A DNA stretch of 64,000 bases. Origin: Verrucomicrobiia bacterium. Lineage in GTDB: Bacteria; Verrucomicrobiota; Verrucomicrobiia; Limisphaerales; UBA11358. Within the stretch, counting starts at the first letter, position 1, and each line of letters begins with the position of its first letter. Below the pieces are notes generated by a model. That model was not told the DNA's origin and searched no databases. It saw nothing but the letters and a program-made list of their open reading frames with translations. The stretch lies in contig JARLJW010000027.1 in assembly GCA_031290985.1 (NCBI GenBank), positions 36,176 through 100,175 of the forward strand. Direction: 5' to 3'. Of this stretch, positions 28,066 to 36,650 are shown one piece after another. The position numbers were made by a program, and so were the translations under genes.

Positions 28066-29600
28066 AATCGAAATTGAAACCCGTGAAACTTTCTTCAAAG
28101 CGCGTTGTCGCCGCCACCAGCCACGCCGTGGTGCCGGTGAAGGACCGCAAATTGAATTTTGGCAACAAGTGGGATTTTGCGCCCGCACCGGAGGATTCCA
28201 AGGCTTACGTCATCGCGCCGCAGCATGAATTGTTCATCAACGGCAAATTTGTCTCGCCGACGTCCGGCAAGTATTTTGAGTCCATCAATCCGGCCACGGA
28301 GCAGACGCTGACGACGATCGCCGCGGCCAATGAGGCGGATGTGGATACGGCGGTGAAGGCGGCCCGCAAGGCTTATGACAAGGTCTGGAGCAAGCTGCCG
28401 GGCCGGGAGCGGGGCAAATATCTGTACCGCATCGCCCGCATCATCCAGGAGAAGGCGCGCGAGCTGGCCGTGCTCGAAACGATGGATGGCGGCAAGACCA
28501 TCAAGGAAAGCCGCGATGTGGATCTGCCGCTGGTGGCGGCGCATTTCTTTTATTACGCGGGCTGGGCGGACAAGCTGAAATATGCGTTCCCCGGCAAAAC
28601 GCCGTCGCCGCTCGGCGTCGCGGGACAGATCATCCCGTGGAATTTTCCGTTGCTGATGGCAGCGTGGAAGATCGCGCCGGCGCTGGCGTGCGGGAACACG
28701 GTGGTTTTGAAGCCGGCAGAGACGACTTCCATCACGGCACTGCGGCTGGCGCAGATTTTTCAGGAGGCGGAACTGCCCGAGGGCGTGGTGAACATCGTGA
28801 CCGGCGCGGGCGAGACCGGCGCGGCGCTGGTGAATCATCCGGACATCAACAAGCTGGCGTTCACCGGCAGCACGGAGGTGGGCAAGCGCATTGCGCAGGC
28901 GGTCGCGGGCACGAAGAAGAAGCTGACGCTGGAGCTTGGCGGCAAGGCGGCGAACATCTTATTCGAGGACGCGCCGCTGGACCAGGCCATTGAAGGCGTC
29001 ATCAACGGCATCTATTTCAACCAGGGTCACGTTTGCTGCGCGGGCTCGCGGCTGTTTGTGCAGGAAGGGATCTATTCCACGGTCGTCAAGAAATTGCGCG
29101 ACCGCATCCAGACCTTGCGCGTGGGCAATCCGCTGGACAAGAACACGGACATCGGCGCGATTAATTCCAGCGCGCAGTTGCAGAAGATCCGTGAACTGGT
29201 GCAAAGCGGCGTGGATGAAGGCGCGGAACTGACGCAGACGCAGTGCACGTTGCCGGCAAAGGGCTATTGGTTTGCGCCGTCATTCCTCACGGGTGTCACG
29301 CACGCACATCGCGTGGCGTCGGAGGAGATTTTTGGACCGGTGCTGAGCGTGATGACGTTCCGGACGCCGGAGGAGGCGTTTGAACGCGCCAACAACATCC
29401 CTTACGGCTTGAGCGCGGGCGTATGGACAGACAAGGGCAGCAAAATCTTCAAGATGGTCAACAAGCTGCGCGCCGGCGTGGTGTGGGCGAACACGTATAA
29501 CAAGTTCGACCCGACCAGCCCGTTCGGCGGATATAAGGAAAGCGGTTTTGGCCGCGAAGGCGGCTTGCAGGGGTTGGGGGCGTATTGCCGGCTGGATTGA
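28062..29600 (+). CDS. NAD(P)-dependent aldehyde dehydrogenase
   Basis: 512 residues. A 50-residue basic N-terminal extension precedes the ALDH fold: GQIIPWNFPLLMAAWKIAPAL (coenzyme site), KPAETT, FTGSTEVG, catalytic Glu291 in TLELGGKAANI and nucleophile Cys325 in NQGHVCCAGSR, then EEIFGPVLSVMTF and PFGGYKESGFGRE. Translationally coupled to deoC, suggesting that it oxidises the acetaldehyde released from deoxyribose phosphate to acetate. Confidence 0.95.
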   Translation: MKSKLKPVKLSSKRVVAATSHAVVPVKDRKLNFGNKWDFAPAPEDSKAYVIAPQHELFINGKFVSPTSGKYFESINPATEQTLTTIAAANEADVDTAVKAARKAYDKVWSKLPGRERGKYLYRIARIIQEKARELAVLETMDGGKTIKESRDVDLPLVAAHFFYYAGWADKLKYAFPGKTPSPLGVAGQIIPWNFPLLMAAWKIAPALACGNTVVLKPAETTSITALRLAQIFQEAELPEGVVNIVTGAGETGAALVNHPDINKLAFTGSTEVGKRIAQAVAGTKKKLTLELGGKAANILFEDAPLDQAIEGVINGIYFNQGHVCCAGSRLFVQEGIYSTVVKKLRDRIQTLRVGNPLDKNTDIGAINSSAQLQKIRELVQSGVDEGAELTQTQCTLPAKGYWFAPSFLTGVTHAHRVASEEIFGPVLSVMTFRTPEEAFERANNIPYGLSAGVWTDKGSKIFKMVNKLRAGVVWANTYNKFDPTSPFGGYKESGFGREGGLQGLGAYCRLD

Positions 29601-29615
29601 AACAGCGTTTGTGCC

Positions 29616-30176
29616 TTGAAACAACTCGGCTTCAAAACGGCGGCGGATTTTCGCGTGTGGCTGGCAGTCAACCACGGCAAGTGCGACGGCATCTGGCTGC
29701 GCTTGTTCAAGAAGGATTCCGGCCGGGCGACGGTCACTTATGCGGAGGCGCTGGATCAGGCATTGTGTTTCGGCTGGATCGACGGGCAGGTGAAATCCTT
29801 GGATGAACTTTCCTGGATTCAGAAATTTACGCCGCGACGCGCGCGCAGCGGGTGGTCCAAGCGGAACACGGAGCATGTGGAACGGCTGACCAAGGCGGGT
29901 TTGATGATGCCAGCCGGGTTGTTGGCGGTGGAAGCGGCCAAGGCCGATGGGCGGTGGAAAAGCGCCTATGAATCACCCAAGAACGCCAAGCCGCCGGAGG
30001 ATTTTTTGCGGGCGTTGGGGAAGAATAGAAAGGCGAAGGTGTTTTTTGAAACACTGAACCGGGCCAATGTTTACGCCATCGTTTACCGGTTGCAAACGGC
30101 CAAGAAGCCGGAAACGCGGGCGCGGCGGATGGAAATCATTCTGGCGATGCTAGCGAAGGGCGGGAAATTTCATTGA
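29616..30176 (+). CDS. YdeI/OmdA-family protein
   Basis: 186 residues, TTG start (an in-frame stop lies six codons upstream, so no other start is available). ADFRVWLAVNHGKCDGIWLRLFKK, YAEALDQALCFGWIDGQ and FTPRRARSGWSKRNTEHVERL are the family's hallmarks, and the C-terminal part has ARRMEIILAMLAKG. Members are described as OmpD-associated or bacteriocin-protection proteins with poorly known biochemistry. It lies 15 bases after the ALDH gene, possibly in the same transcript. Confidence 0.88.
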   Translation: MKQLGFKTAADFRVWLAVNHGKCDGIWLRLFKKDSGRATVTYAEALDQALCFGWIDGQVKSLDELSWIQKFTPRRARSGWSKRNTEHVERLTKAGLMMPAGLLAVEAAKADGRWKSAYESPKNAKPPEDFLRALGKNRKAKVFFETLNRANVYAIVYRLQTAKKPETRARRMEIILAMLAKGGKFH

Positions 30177-30234
30177 GGCAGATAATGGATTGATGGGAGG
30201 ACGTTTTGACTGGCGCTCTAAAGATTGGGGTTCC

Positions 30235-30304
30235 AACTCGCCGGGCCGGAGGCTGGCGCTCCGGGGATGGGTATCCAACTTGCCGGGGCGGTGCCCGGCG
30301 CTCC
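30235..30304 (+). repeat. Dispersed repeat family B, tandem pair
   Basis: AACTC + GCCGGGCCGGAGGCTGGC + GCTCC, then after 14 bases AACTT + GCCGGGGCGGTGCCCGGC + GCTCC. Same two-unit order as 9245-9306. It lies 60 bases upstream of cdsA. Confidence 0.9.
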
Positions 30305-30364
30305 CGAGGTTGTAAACGCAAATCGCGTTGGCTTTTGGCGGGGGGCCTGTTAATTTTCGCGCCC

Positions 30365-31279
30365 ATGCCCGATCCGGCCAGCTCCACAGCATCACCCACC
30401 AAGGTGCAGGTTTTTCTGCGCCGTTCGGTGTCCACAGTGCTGTTGTGGGCGGTGGTGATCGCGGCGATGTTTTCCAACAGCCACCTGATATCGGACGGGG
30501 TCTTTGTGCTGATGATCGCGACGCTGGCGGTGGCGGGCTTGGCGGAATTTTACGGGCTGGCGGCGAAACGCGGCCTGGCCTGCTTCAAGTACTCGGGCAT
30601 CATCGGCGGAATGCTGCTGATGGTGGGGACGTTTCTGAATGTCACCGGCCACCTGGGCATGAATAATTCACCGGCGCGGGTGAATGATTTTGAAACCAGC
30701 TTCCTGATCCTGTTCGTGCTGGGTTTGTGCCTGCGCCAGCTTTTTGCGAAGGACAGCCCGGCCGGACTCACGGCGATCGCCGTGACCCTGTTTGGCCTGA
30801 TGTATGTGCCATGGCTGTTGAACTTCATCCAGAAGATCAATTTTTTTCCGGGTGTCGAAGGCAAATATTTTCTGCTCTATTTCATCGTGCTGACAAAATT
30901 CAGCGACATGGGGGCGTATCTGGTGGGCTCGCTGATCGGCCGACATAAAATGATTCCGCGCATCAGTCCCGGCAAGACGTGGGAAGGCTTTGCAGGGGCG
31001 GTTGCGGTGTCCACGGGGGCGAGCCTGGTGTTCGTGCATTTTTTTGGCAGCCACATGGCGGGGATGAACACATTGCATGCGGTCGTGCTGGGGGTGGTGT
31101 TGAGCACGGCGGCCGTGGTCGGCGACCTGATCGAATCGCTGTTCAAACGCGAGTGCGGGGCGAAAGATTCGGGCAGCATCCTGCCGGGCATCGGCGGGGT
31201 TTTGGATTTGCTGGACAGCCTGCTGTTTAACGCGCCGTTGATGTATCTTTATTTGCGGCACATCCTGACGCATCCCTGA
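30365..31279 (+). CDS. cdsA: Phosphatidate cytidylyltransferase
   Basis: 304 residues with about eight membrane helices. The C-terminal signature region is DLIESLFKRECGAKDSGS, LPGIGGVLDLLDSLLF; compared with the usual K-D-x-x-x-x-x-P-G-H-G-G-x-x-D-R-x-D, the conserved His is Ile and the Arg is Leu. ISPGKTWEGFAGA is the other conserved loop. It makes CDP-diacylglycerol from phosphatidate and CTP for phospholipid synthesis. The ATG at 30365 is used; the longer frame (to 30206) only reads through repeat DNA. Stands before dxr and rseP as in many bacteria. Confidence 0.92.
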   Translation: MPDPASSTASPTKVQVFLRRSVSTVLLWAVVIAAMFSNSHLISDGVFVLMIATLAVAGLAEFYGLAAKRGLACFKYSGIIGGMLLMVGTFLNVTGHLGMNNSPARVNDFETSFLILFVLGLCLRQLFAKDSPAGLTAIAVTLFGLMYVPWLLNFIQKINFFPGVEGKYFLLYFIVLTKFSDMGAYLVGSLIGRHKMIPRISPGKTWEGFAGAVAVSTGASLVFVHFFGSHMAGMNTLHAVVLGVVLSTAAVVGDLIESLFKRECGAKDSGSILPGIGGVLDLLDSLLFNAPLMYLYLRHILTHP

Positions 31280-31424
31280 TTCTTTGGCCATAGATGAATA
31301 TAGCTGAAACACAGATAAAACCCGGTGAGAAGTTGATGGGACGATCGTCCTTGCCCCGGCTCGCTCGTTTGAAAGGGGGAAATGCTCTCTGTGTTTTTGG
31401 AAATGCGCGTCGTGGATTGAATTC

Positions 31425-31466
31425 CACCCCTCACCCTAGCCCTCTCCCCTCTGAGGGGCGAGGGGA
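31425..31466 (+). repeat. Dispersed repeat family D, copy 1
   Basis: CACCCCTCACCCTAGCCC, then TCTCCCCTCTGAGGGGCG and AGGGGA. The arms CCCCTC and GAGGGG form the hairpin. Near-identical to 60276-60317; the copy at 45041-45085 lies inside tsaD. Confidence 0.92.
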
Positions 31467-31515
31467 CCGGACGGCGTCTTTGGAAATATGCAGTGCGGGT
31501 TCAAAGGATAATCTG

Positions 31516-31554
31516 GTTAGCAATTGCGGCGCGCGCGGAGCGACGCGCCCTACC
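31516..31554 (+). repeat. Dispersed repeat family A, copy 2
   Basis: GTTAGCAATT precedes the 29-base core; the copy at 40331-40369 has GTTGGCAATA in the same place, so the element is at least 39 bases long. Confidence 0.92.
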
Positions 31555-31654
31555 TGCTTAATTGAAAAAAGACATCGCGGGTTTGGGGAGTGGTTTTCCG
31601 GCCAAAACGGCCCGCTCGTCAAACCGGGCGTAAATCGTATATCGTAAATCGCAC

Positions 31655-32800
31655 ATGAAGAACGTTGTTTTATTGGGCAGCACCGGATCCATCGGCACCA
31701 GCACGGTGAAGGTGGCGGAGGATTTGCCGGATCAAATCCGGTTGATCGGCCTGGCGGCGGGGAATAATTCCGAGCTGTTGCTGGAACAGACGCGCCGGCA
31801 CCGGCCGGCGGTGGTGTCGATCGCGGACCCGGCGAAGGCCAGGGAACTGCACAATACGCTGGGCACGGCGGTGCAGGTTTATTCCGGAAGCGAAGGTTTG
31901 TTGAAGCTGGCGACGTTGCCGGAGGCGGACATCGTTTTGATTGCGATCGTGGGCACGGCGGGGTTGCAGCCGGCGCTGGCGGCCATCCGCGCGGGCAAGG
32001 ACATCGCGGTGGCATCGAAGGAAATTTTGGTGATGGCGGGGGAGACGGTGATGAGCGAGGCGCGCAAGCACGGGGTGCGGGTGCTGGCGGTGGACAGCGA
32101 ACATTCGGCGATTTTCCAATGCCTCGATGGCAAGCCGACGGCGTCCGTGCGGAAGCTGCTGCTGACGGCGAGCGGCGGGCCGTTCCGCAGCAAGACGGAC
32201 TGGCCGAAGGAAAAATTTTCCGAGATCACGGTGGAGCGCGCGTTGAAGCATCCGTCGTGGGTGATGGGGCGGAAGATCACGATTGATTCGGCGACGTTGT
32301 TCAACAAGGGGCTGGAGATGATCGAGGCGCGCTGGTTGTTCGCCATCGAGATGGCGCGGGTGGTGGTGGTGGTGCATCCGCAGAGCATCGTGCATTCGAT
32401 GGTGGAGTTCGTGGACGGGTCGTTGATCGCGCAGTTGTCGACGCCGGACATGTGCCTGCCGATCCAATACGCGCTGACGTATCCCGAACGGGCGGCGAGC
32501 GGGCGGGTGCAGACGAATTTTCCCAAGATCGGAACGTTAACGTTTGAGGAGCCGGATACGGAGCGATTTCCGGCAATCGAGCTGGCGCGGCGGGCGGGGG
32601 AGATCGGCGGAACGTTGCCGGCAGTGTTGAACGCGGCGAACGAAATCGCGGTCGAAGCCTTTGTGAACCACAAAATCAACTTCCCGCAAATCACGGAAGT
32701 CGTTCGCCGGACGATGGATGCGCATAAAACCGTGGCGCATCCGACGCTGGACCAGATTTTGGAAGCGGATGCGTGGGCGCGGCGCGAGGCGGGGAGATAG
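31655..32800 (+). CDS. dxr: 1-deoxy-D-xylulose-5-phosphate reductoisomerase
   Basis: 381 residues, full length. NADPH-binding LGSTGSIGTSTVKV at the N terminus, VASKEILVMAGE, VDSEHSAIFQCL (metal ligands Asp/Glu), LTASGGPF, ALKHPSWVMGRKITIDSATLFNKGLEMIEA (active-site His and metal-binding Glu) and the helical C-terminal domain. Second step of the MEP route to isopentenyl diphosphate. ispG lies two genes downstream and ispD about 10 kb downstream. Confidence 0.97.
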   Translation: MKNVVLLGSTGSIGTSTVKVAEDLPDQIRLIGLAAGNNSELLLEQTRRHRPAVVSIADPAKARELHNTLGTAVQVYSGSEGLLKLATLPEADIVLIAIVGTAGLQPALAAIRAGKDIAVASKEILVMAGETVMSEARKHGVRVLAVDSEHSAIFQCLDGKPTASVRKLLLTASGGPFRSKTDWPKEKFSEITVERALKHPSWVMGRKITIDSATLFNKGLEMIEARWLFAIEMARVVVVVHPQSIVHSMVEFVDGSLIAQLSTPDMCLPIQYALTYPERAASGRVQTNFPKIGTLTFEEPDTERFPAIELARRAGEIGGTLPAVLNAANEIAVEAFVNHKINFPQITEVVRRTMDAHKTVAHPTLDQILEADAWARREAGR

Positions 32801-32808
32801 AGCTCCCA

Positions 32809-32837
32809 AAAGCTTCAAATTCCAAGCTCCGAGCACC
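32809..32837 (+). repeat. Dispersed repeat family E, copy 3
   Basis: AAGCTTCAAATTCCAAGC then TCCGAGCACC, a diverged E copy in the dxr-rseP spacer. Confidence 0.8.
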
Positions 32838-32967
32838 GAATTTACACCCGACAAAAAAAGCGTATAGTGGTGCAAGCCCGGTTTCAGAACGTCCGGCTGG
32901 CGGTGACGGTGTTGGAGTTTGATTTGCGGCAGAATAAATCCCTGATACACTTAACAGACAATTTGGC

Positions 32968-34386
32968 ATGAGCGTTTTACATTACGTCCTGATCGCACTC
33001 GAAGTGGTGCTGATTTTCAACCTGATCATCGGGGTGCATGAGCTGGGTCATTTCCTGGCGGCGCGGTGGCGCGGGCTGAAGGTGGAGCGGTTTGCCATCT
33101 GGTTCGGGCCGACGCTGTGGAAGAAGAAGATCGGGGATGTGGAATATGCCCTGAACTCGATTCCGTTCGGCGGTTATGTGTCGCTGCCGCAAATGGCGAC
33201 GATGGAGGGCATTGAGGGCAAGGTGGAGTCCGACGTGAAGCAGTTGCCGCCGGTTTCGCCGCTGGACAAGATCATTGTGGCATTCGCGGGGCCGCTGTTC
33301 AGTTTTATGCTGGCGATCGGATTTGCCGTGGTGGTCTGGCAGGTGGGCAAGCCGACGAATGAGGCGGACAAGACGACGATGATCGGCTGGGTGGACCCGG
33401 CGGGCCCGGCGGGCGTTGCGGGTTTGAAGGCGGGCGACACGATCCTGGAAGTGGACGGTTTTCCGGTGCACCACTTCTCGCCGGTTTCCGCGGACAGCGT
33501 GAAATGGCGCATCGTGACCAGCACGGGCACGAACATCATTTTCAAGTTCAAGCGGGGCGATCAAATCATGGAGGCGGCGGTGGTGCCGACGAATCCGCCC
33601 ACGAAATGGTATGAGCGGAAAGCCTTGCGGATGGTGTCCGTGCAATATGCGGAAAAAACGGTCATCGGAGACGTGGCGAGCAACAGCCCGGCGGCGGTGG
33701 CGGGTCTGCGGCCCGGCGATGAGATTGTGGCGATGGACGGCGAGGCGATCTACAGCCCGCTGGCCGTGGTCTTTGGCGAGGCGGCCTTGACCAACAAGCC
33801 AAATACTCCGGTGAAATTTACCATCAAGCGCGGGGAGGAGAAGTTTGACAAGAGCATCCTGGCGGTGAAGCCCATGCAGCCAACGAATGCCACGCCTTCG
33901 TTTGGCATCACGTCCTGGCAGGGGGACACGAATGTGACGCTGGCGCATCCCAGCCCGCTGGACCAGATCCAGGCAAGCGCGGGGCAGATTGCGAGCACGT
34001 TCAACGCGCTGTTTTCGCGCAAGGGCGAGATCGGAGTGCAACAACTGGGCGGCGCGGTGATGATCATCCGGGTGTACAGCAACCTGTTCGAGGACGAGGA
34101 CGGCTGGCGGCGGGTGTTATGGTTCAGCGTCATCCTGAACGTGAACCTGGCGTTGATCAACATGCTGCCCTTGCCGGTGCTGGATGGCGGGCACATCACG
34201 CTCTCGCTGGTCGAATGGGTCCGGCGCCGGCCGATCGGGCCGCGGCTCATCAACGGCATCCAGACCTGTTTCATGGTGATGATCATCAGCTTCATGCTGT
34301 ACATCGCGTTTTTTGACGCGGGCGACTGGTTCCGCAGTTCGCGCGCCGAGCGCGATGTGCCGGTCATTTTTGCCCCTCAAAAATAA
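32968..34386 (+). CDS. rseP: RIP metalloprotease RseP (site-2 protease)
   Basis: 472 residues. Zinc site HELGH at residues 24-28 in the first membrane helix; two PDZ domains in the middle (GWVDPAGPAGVAGLKAGDTILEVDG and ASNSPAAVAGLRPGDEIVAMDG); the C-terminal INMLPLPVLDGGH supplies the third metal ligand. It performs intramembrane cleavage of anti-sigma factors or signal-peptide remnants. Seven bases before ispG, so co-transcribed. Confidence 0.95.
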   Translation: MSVLHYVLIALEVVLIFNLIIGVHELGHFLAARWRGLKVERFAIWFGPTLWKKKIGDVEYALNSIPFGGYVSLPQMATMEGIEGKVESDVKQLPPVSPLDKIIVAFAGPLFSFMLAIGFAVVVWQVGKPTNEADKTTMIGWVDPAGPAGVAGLKAGDTILEVDGFPVHHFSPVSADSVKWRIVTSTGTNIIFKFKRGDQIMEAAVVPTNPPTKWYERKALRMVSVQYAEKTVIGDVASNSPAAVAGLRPGDEIVAMDGEAIYSPLAVVFGEAALTNKPNTPVKFTIKRGEEKFDKSILAVKPMQPTNATPSFGITSWQGDTNVTLAHPSPLDQIQASAGQIASTFNALFSRKGEIGVQQLGGAVMIIRVYSNLFEDEDGWRRVLWFSVILNVNLALINMLPLPVLDGGHITLSLVEWVRRRPIGPRLINGIQTCFMVMIISFMLYIAFFDAGDWFRSSRAERDVPVIFAPQK

Positions 34387-34392
34387 TTTTCC

Positions 34393-36162
34393 ATGCGCTA
34401 CTGCGAATCTCCCTTCTTTTATCACCGCCGCAAGACGCGCGAAATCGTCATCGGCGACCCGGCCAACGGCGGTTTTGTGATGGGCGGCGACCACCCGGTC
34501 GTGAAACAGTCCATGATCACCTGCGACACGATGGACACCGCGCTGTCGGTGAGGCAGACGCTGGAACTGGTCGCGGTGGGCTGCCAACTGGTGCGCATCA
34601 CCGCGCCGACGGTGAAGGACGCGGCGAACCTGCAGGTCATCGTGGCGGAACTGCGCCGGCAGGGCTGCAACGTGCCGATCGTGGCGGACATCCATTTCAA
34701 GCCCGAAGCCGCGATGGAAGCGGTGAAGTGGGTGGAGGTCGTGCGCGTAAACCCCGGCAACTACGCCGACTCGAAGAAATTTGCGATCAAGGAATACAAC
34801 GATGAGCAGTACGAGGCGGAGCTGAGGCGCATCGAGGAAAAGTTCGCGCCGCTGGTGCTGGAGGCGAAGAAATTGAAGCGCTGCCTGCGCATCGGCACGA
34901 ACCACGGTTCGCTGTCCGACCGCATCATGAACCGGTACGGCGACACGCCGCTGGGCATGGTGGAGAGCGCGCTGGAATTCGCCCGCATCTGCCGCCAGCA
35001 TGATTTCCACAACTTCAAGTTCTCGATGAAGTCGAGCAACCCGAAGGTGATGATTGAATGCTACCGGCTGCTGGTGGCGCGGTTGAATAAAGAAGGCGCG
35101 GACTGGAATTATCCGATTCACCTGGGCGTGACGGAGGCGGGCGAGGGCGAGGACGGACGCATCAAGAGTGCGATTGGCATCGGTTCGCTGTTGTGCGACG
35201 GGCTGGGCGACACGCTCCGTGTATCGCTGACGGAAGATTCGCCGCGGGAGATCGAGGTCTGCACGGATCTGCTGGCGCAGATTCCGTTGCTGGCGAATTC
35301 CCAGGTCAGGCTGGCGGAGACCCGTTTTTCGTTCGATCCGTTTCATTTTGAGAAGCGCGCGACGCCGGAGATCGAACTTAACGAGAACATCAAATGCGGG
35401 GGCGAACAGCTCATCCGCGTGGTGGTGACGCGGGCGACGTTCGACAAGGTGGCGCCGAAGATCCGGCCGAAGGATGACGTGAAGCCCGAGGCGGTGTATG
35501 AAGACCTGAACATCGCGGAGATCGACCCGACGCAGGCTTTTGACATCAACTGTGACACGCAACTGGTGACGGTGAAGGACGGCGTGAAATTGCCGGCCAT
35601 CACGGCGTTCCGGCTGCTGGCGTTGAAGCTGAAGAATCTTGGCCGCAACAATCCCATTCTGCTCAAGGACGGCATCAATTTTGAACCGGTGCCGCTGGAG
35701 CCGAAGATCGCGTTGCTCCGTGCATCGGTGGTCATCGGGGCGTTGCTGGCGGATGGCATCGGCGATGCAATTCTCGTGCGGGGCGAAGCGGGCGGGGGGC
35801 AGAGCCTGCGGCTGGCGTATAATATTTTGCAGGCGGCGGGCTGCCGGTCGTTCAAGACGGATTATGTGGCGTGCCCGAGCTGCGGGCGCACGTTGTTCAA
35901 TTTGCAGACCGTCACGGCGCGCATCAAGGCGCGCACGGAGCATCTCAAGGGCGTGAAGATCGCCATCATGGGGTGCATCGTGAACGGGCCGGGCGAGATG
36001 GCGGATGCGGATTTTGGGTACGTGGGCGGCGCGCCGAACAAGATCAACCTCTATGTGGGGAAGACCGCGATCAAGTTCAACATCCCGGAGGCCGAGGCGG
36101 TGGACCGGTTGGTGGACCTGATCAAGGAACACAACAAGTGGGTGGAGCCGGAGGTGGTTTAG
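34393..36162 (+). CDS. ispG: 4-hydroxy-3-methylbut-2-en-1-yl diphosphate synthase, long form
   Basis: 589 residues. N-terminal TIM barrel (MGGDHPVVKQSMITCDTMDT, VPIVADIHFKP, RVNPGNY, GTNHGSLSDRIM) and a C-terminal 4Fe-4S domain with CPSCGR and IMGCIVNGPGEMADADFGY. An extra middle domain of about 200 residues makes this the three-domain type known from plants, Chlamydiae and Bacteroidetes, not the 370-residue E. coli type. It converts MEcPP to HMBPP, the seventh MEP step. Confidence 0.97.
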   Translation: MRYCESPFFYHRRKTREIVIGDPANGGFVMGGDHPVVKQSMITCDTMDTALSVRQTLELVAVGCQLVRITAPTVKDAANLQVIVAELRRQGCNVPIVADIHFKPEAAMEAVKWVEVVRVNPGNYADSKKFAIKEYNDEQYEAELRRIEEKFAPLVLEAKKLKRCLRIGTNHGSLSDRIMNRYGDTPLGMVESALEFARICRQHDFHNFKFSMKSSNPKVMIECYRLLVARLNKEGADWNYPIHLGVTEAGEGEDGRIKSAIGIGSLLCDGLGDTLRVSLTEDSPREIEVCTDLLAQIPLLANSQVRLAETRFSFDPFHFEKRATPEIELNENIKCGGEQLIRVVVTRATFDKVAPKIRPKDDVKPEAVYEDLNIAEIDPTQAFDINCDTQLVTVKDGVKLPAITAFRLLALKLKNLGRNNPILLKDGINFEPVPLEPKIALLRASVVIGALLADGIGDAILVRGEAGGGQSLRLAYNILQAAGCRSFKTDYVACPSCGRTLFNLQTVTARIKARTEHLKGVKIAIMGCIVNGPGEMADADFGYVGGAPNKINLYVGKTAIKFNIPEAEAVDRLVDLIKEHNKWVEPEVV

Positions 36163-36190
36163 TTTGCGGTTCCGCGTTCAGGTGGATTCC

Positions 36191-36219
36191 CGAACCGCCT
36201 AAAGGCGGAACTCCGAACC
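36191..36219 (+). repeat. Dispersed repeat family C, copy 1
   Basis: CCGAACCGCCTAAAGGCGG then AACTCCGAAC. The hairpin is CCGCC-TAAA-GGCGG. Other copies: 41182-41210 (inside recJ) and 52733-52761. Confidence 0.9.
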
Positions 36220-36308
36220 GCCGAATCGCGGACTCTCTAATTTTGCGGGGCGATAAATCTTGCCTTTGATGGCTGCTTTCCTAAACTGTACGACCGTTTT
36301 TTCAAATT

Positions 36309-36644
36309 ATGCACGTGAATGATTTTAGTGGAATTCTGGCCCAGGCCGCCCCCGCGGCCGGGCCGCAAGGCGGCCTGGGCGGATTGCTGGTGCCAATGGG
36401 TTTGATGGTGGTGATCATGTATTTCATGATGATCCGTCCCCAACAGAAGCGCGCCAAGGAACTGGCCAAGCTGCTGGAATCCATCAAGAGCGGCGACCGC
36501 GTGGCCACGGCGAGCGGCATCATCGGCGTGATCATCACGGTCAAGGACAAGGTGGTCACGTTGCGCTCGGGCGACGCCAAATTTGAAGTCACGAAGGCGT
36601 CCATCACGGAAATTCTCGAATCAGGCAAATCCTCAGAATCCTAA
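36309..36644 (+). CDS. yajC: Preprotein translocase subunit YajC
   Basis: 111 residues. One membrane helix (LLVPMGLMVVIMYFMMIRPQQKR) and the conserved cytoplasmic KSGDRVATASGIIGVIITVKDKVVTLRSGD. YajC associates with SecDF and the Sec channel. Seven bases before secDF, the usual arrangement. Confidence 0.95.
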   Translation: MHVNDFSGILAQAAPAAGPQGGLGGLLVPMGLMVVIMYFMMIRPQQKRAKELAKLLESIKSGDRVATASGIIGVIITVKDKVVTLRSGDAKFEVTKASITEILESGKSSES

Positions 36645-36650
36645 ACGGTC

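Larger units (their letters stand above)
31280..31654. other. Gene-free spacer between cdsA and dxr
   Basis: 375 bases with a family D copy (31425-31466) and a family A copy (31516-31554), ending in a short direct repeat GTAAATCGTATATCGTAAATCG (about 31629-31650) just before the dxr ATG. No ORF with protein-like composition. Confidence 0.6.

Noticed and set aside
34117..36132. 671-codon open frame on the reverse strand
   Set aside because: It lies wholly opposite ispG and part of rseP, is extremely Arg/His-rich and has no family motif; it is a shadow caused by high GC content.
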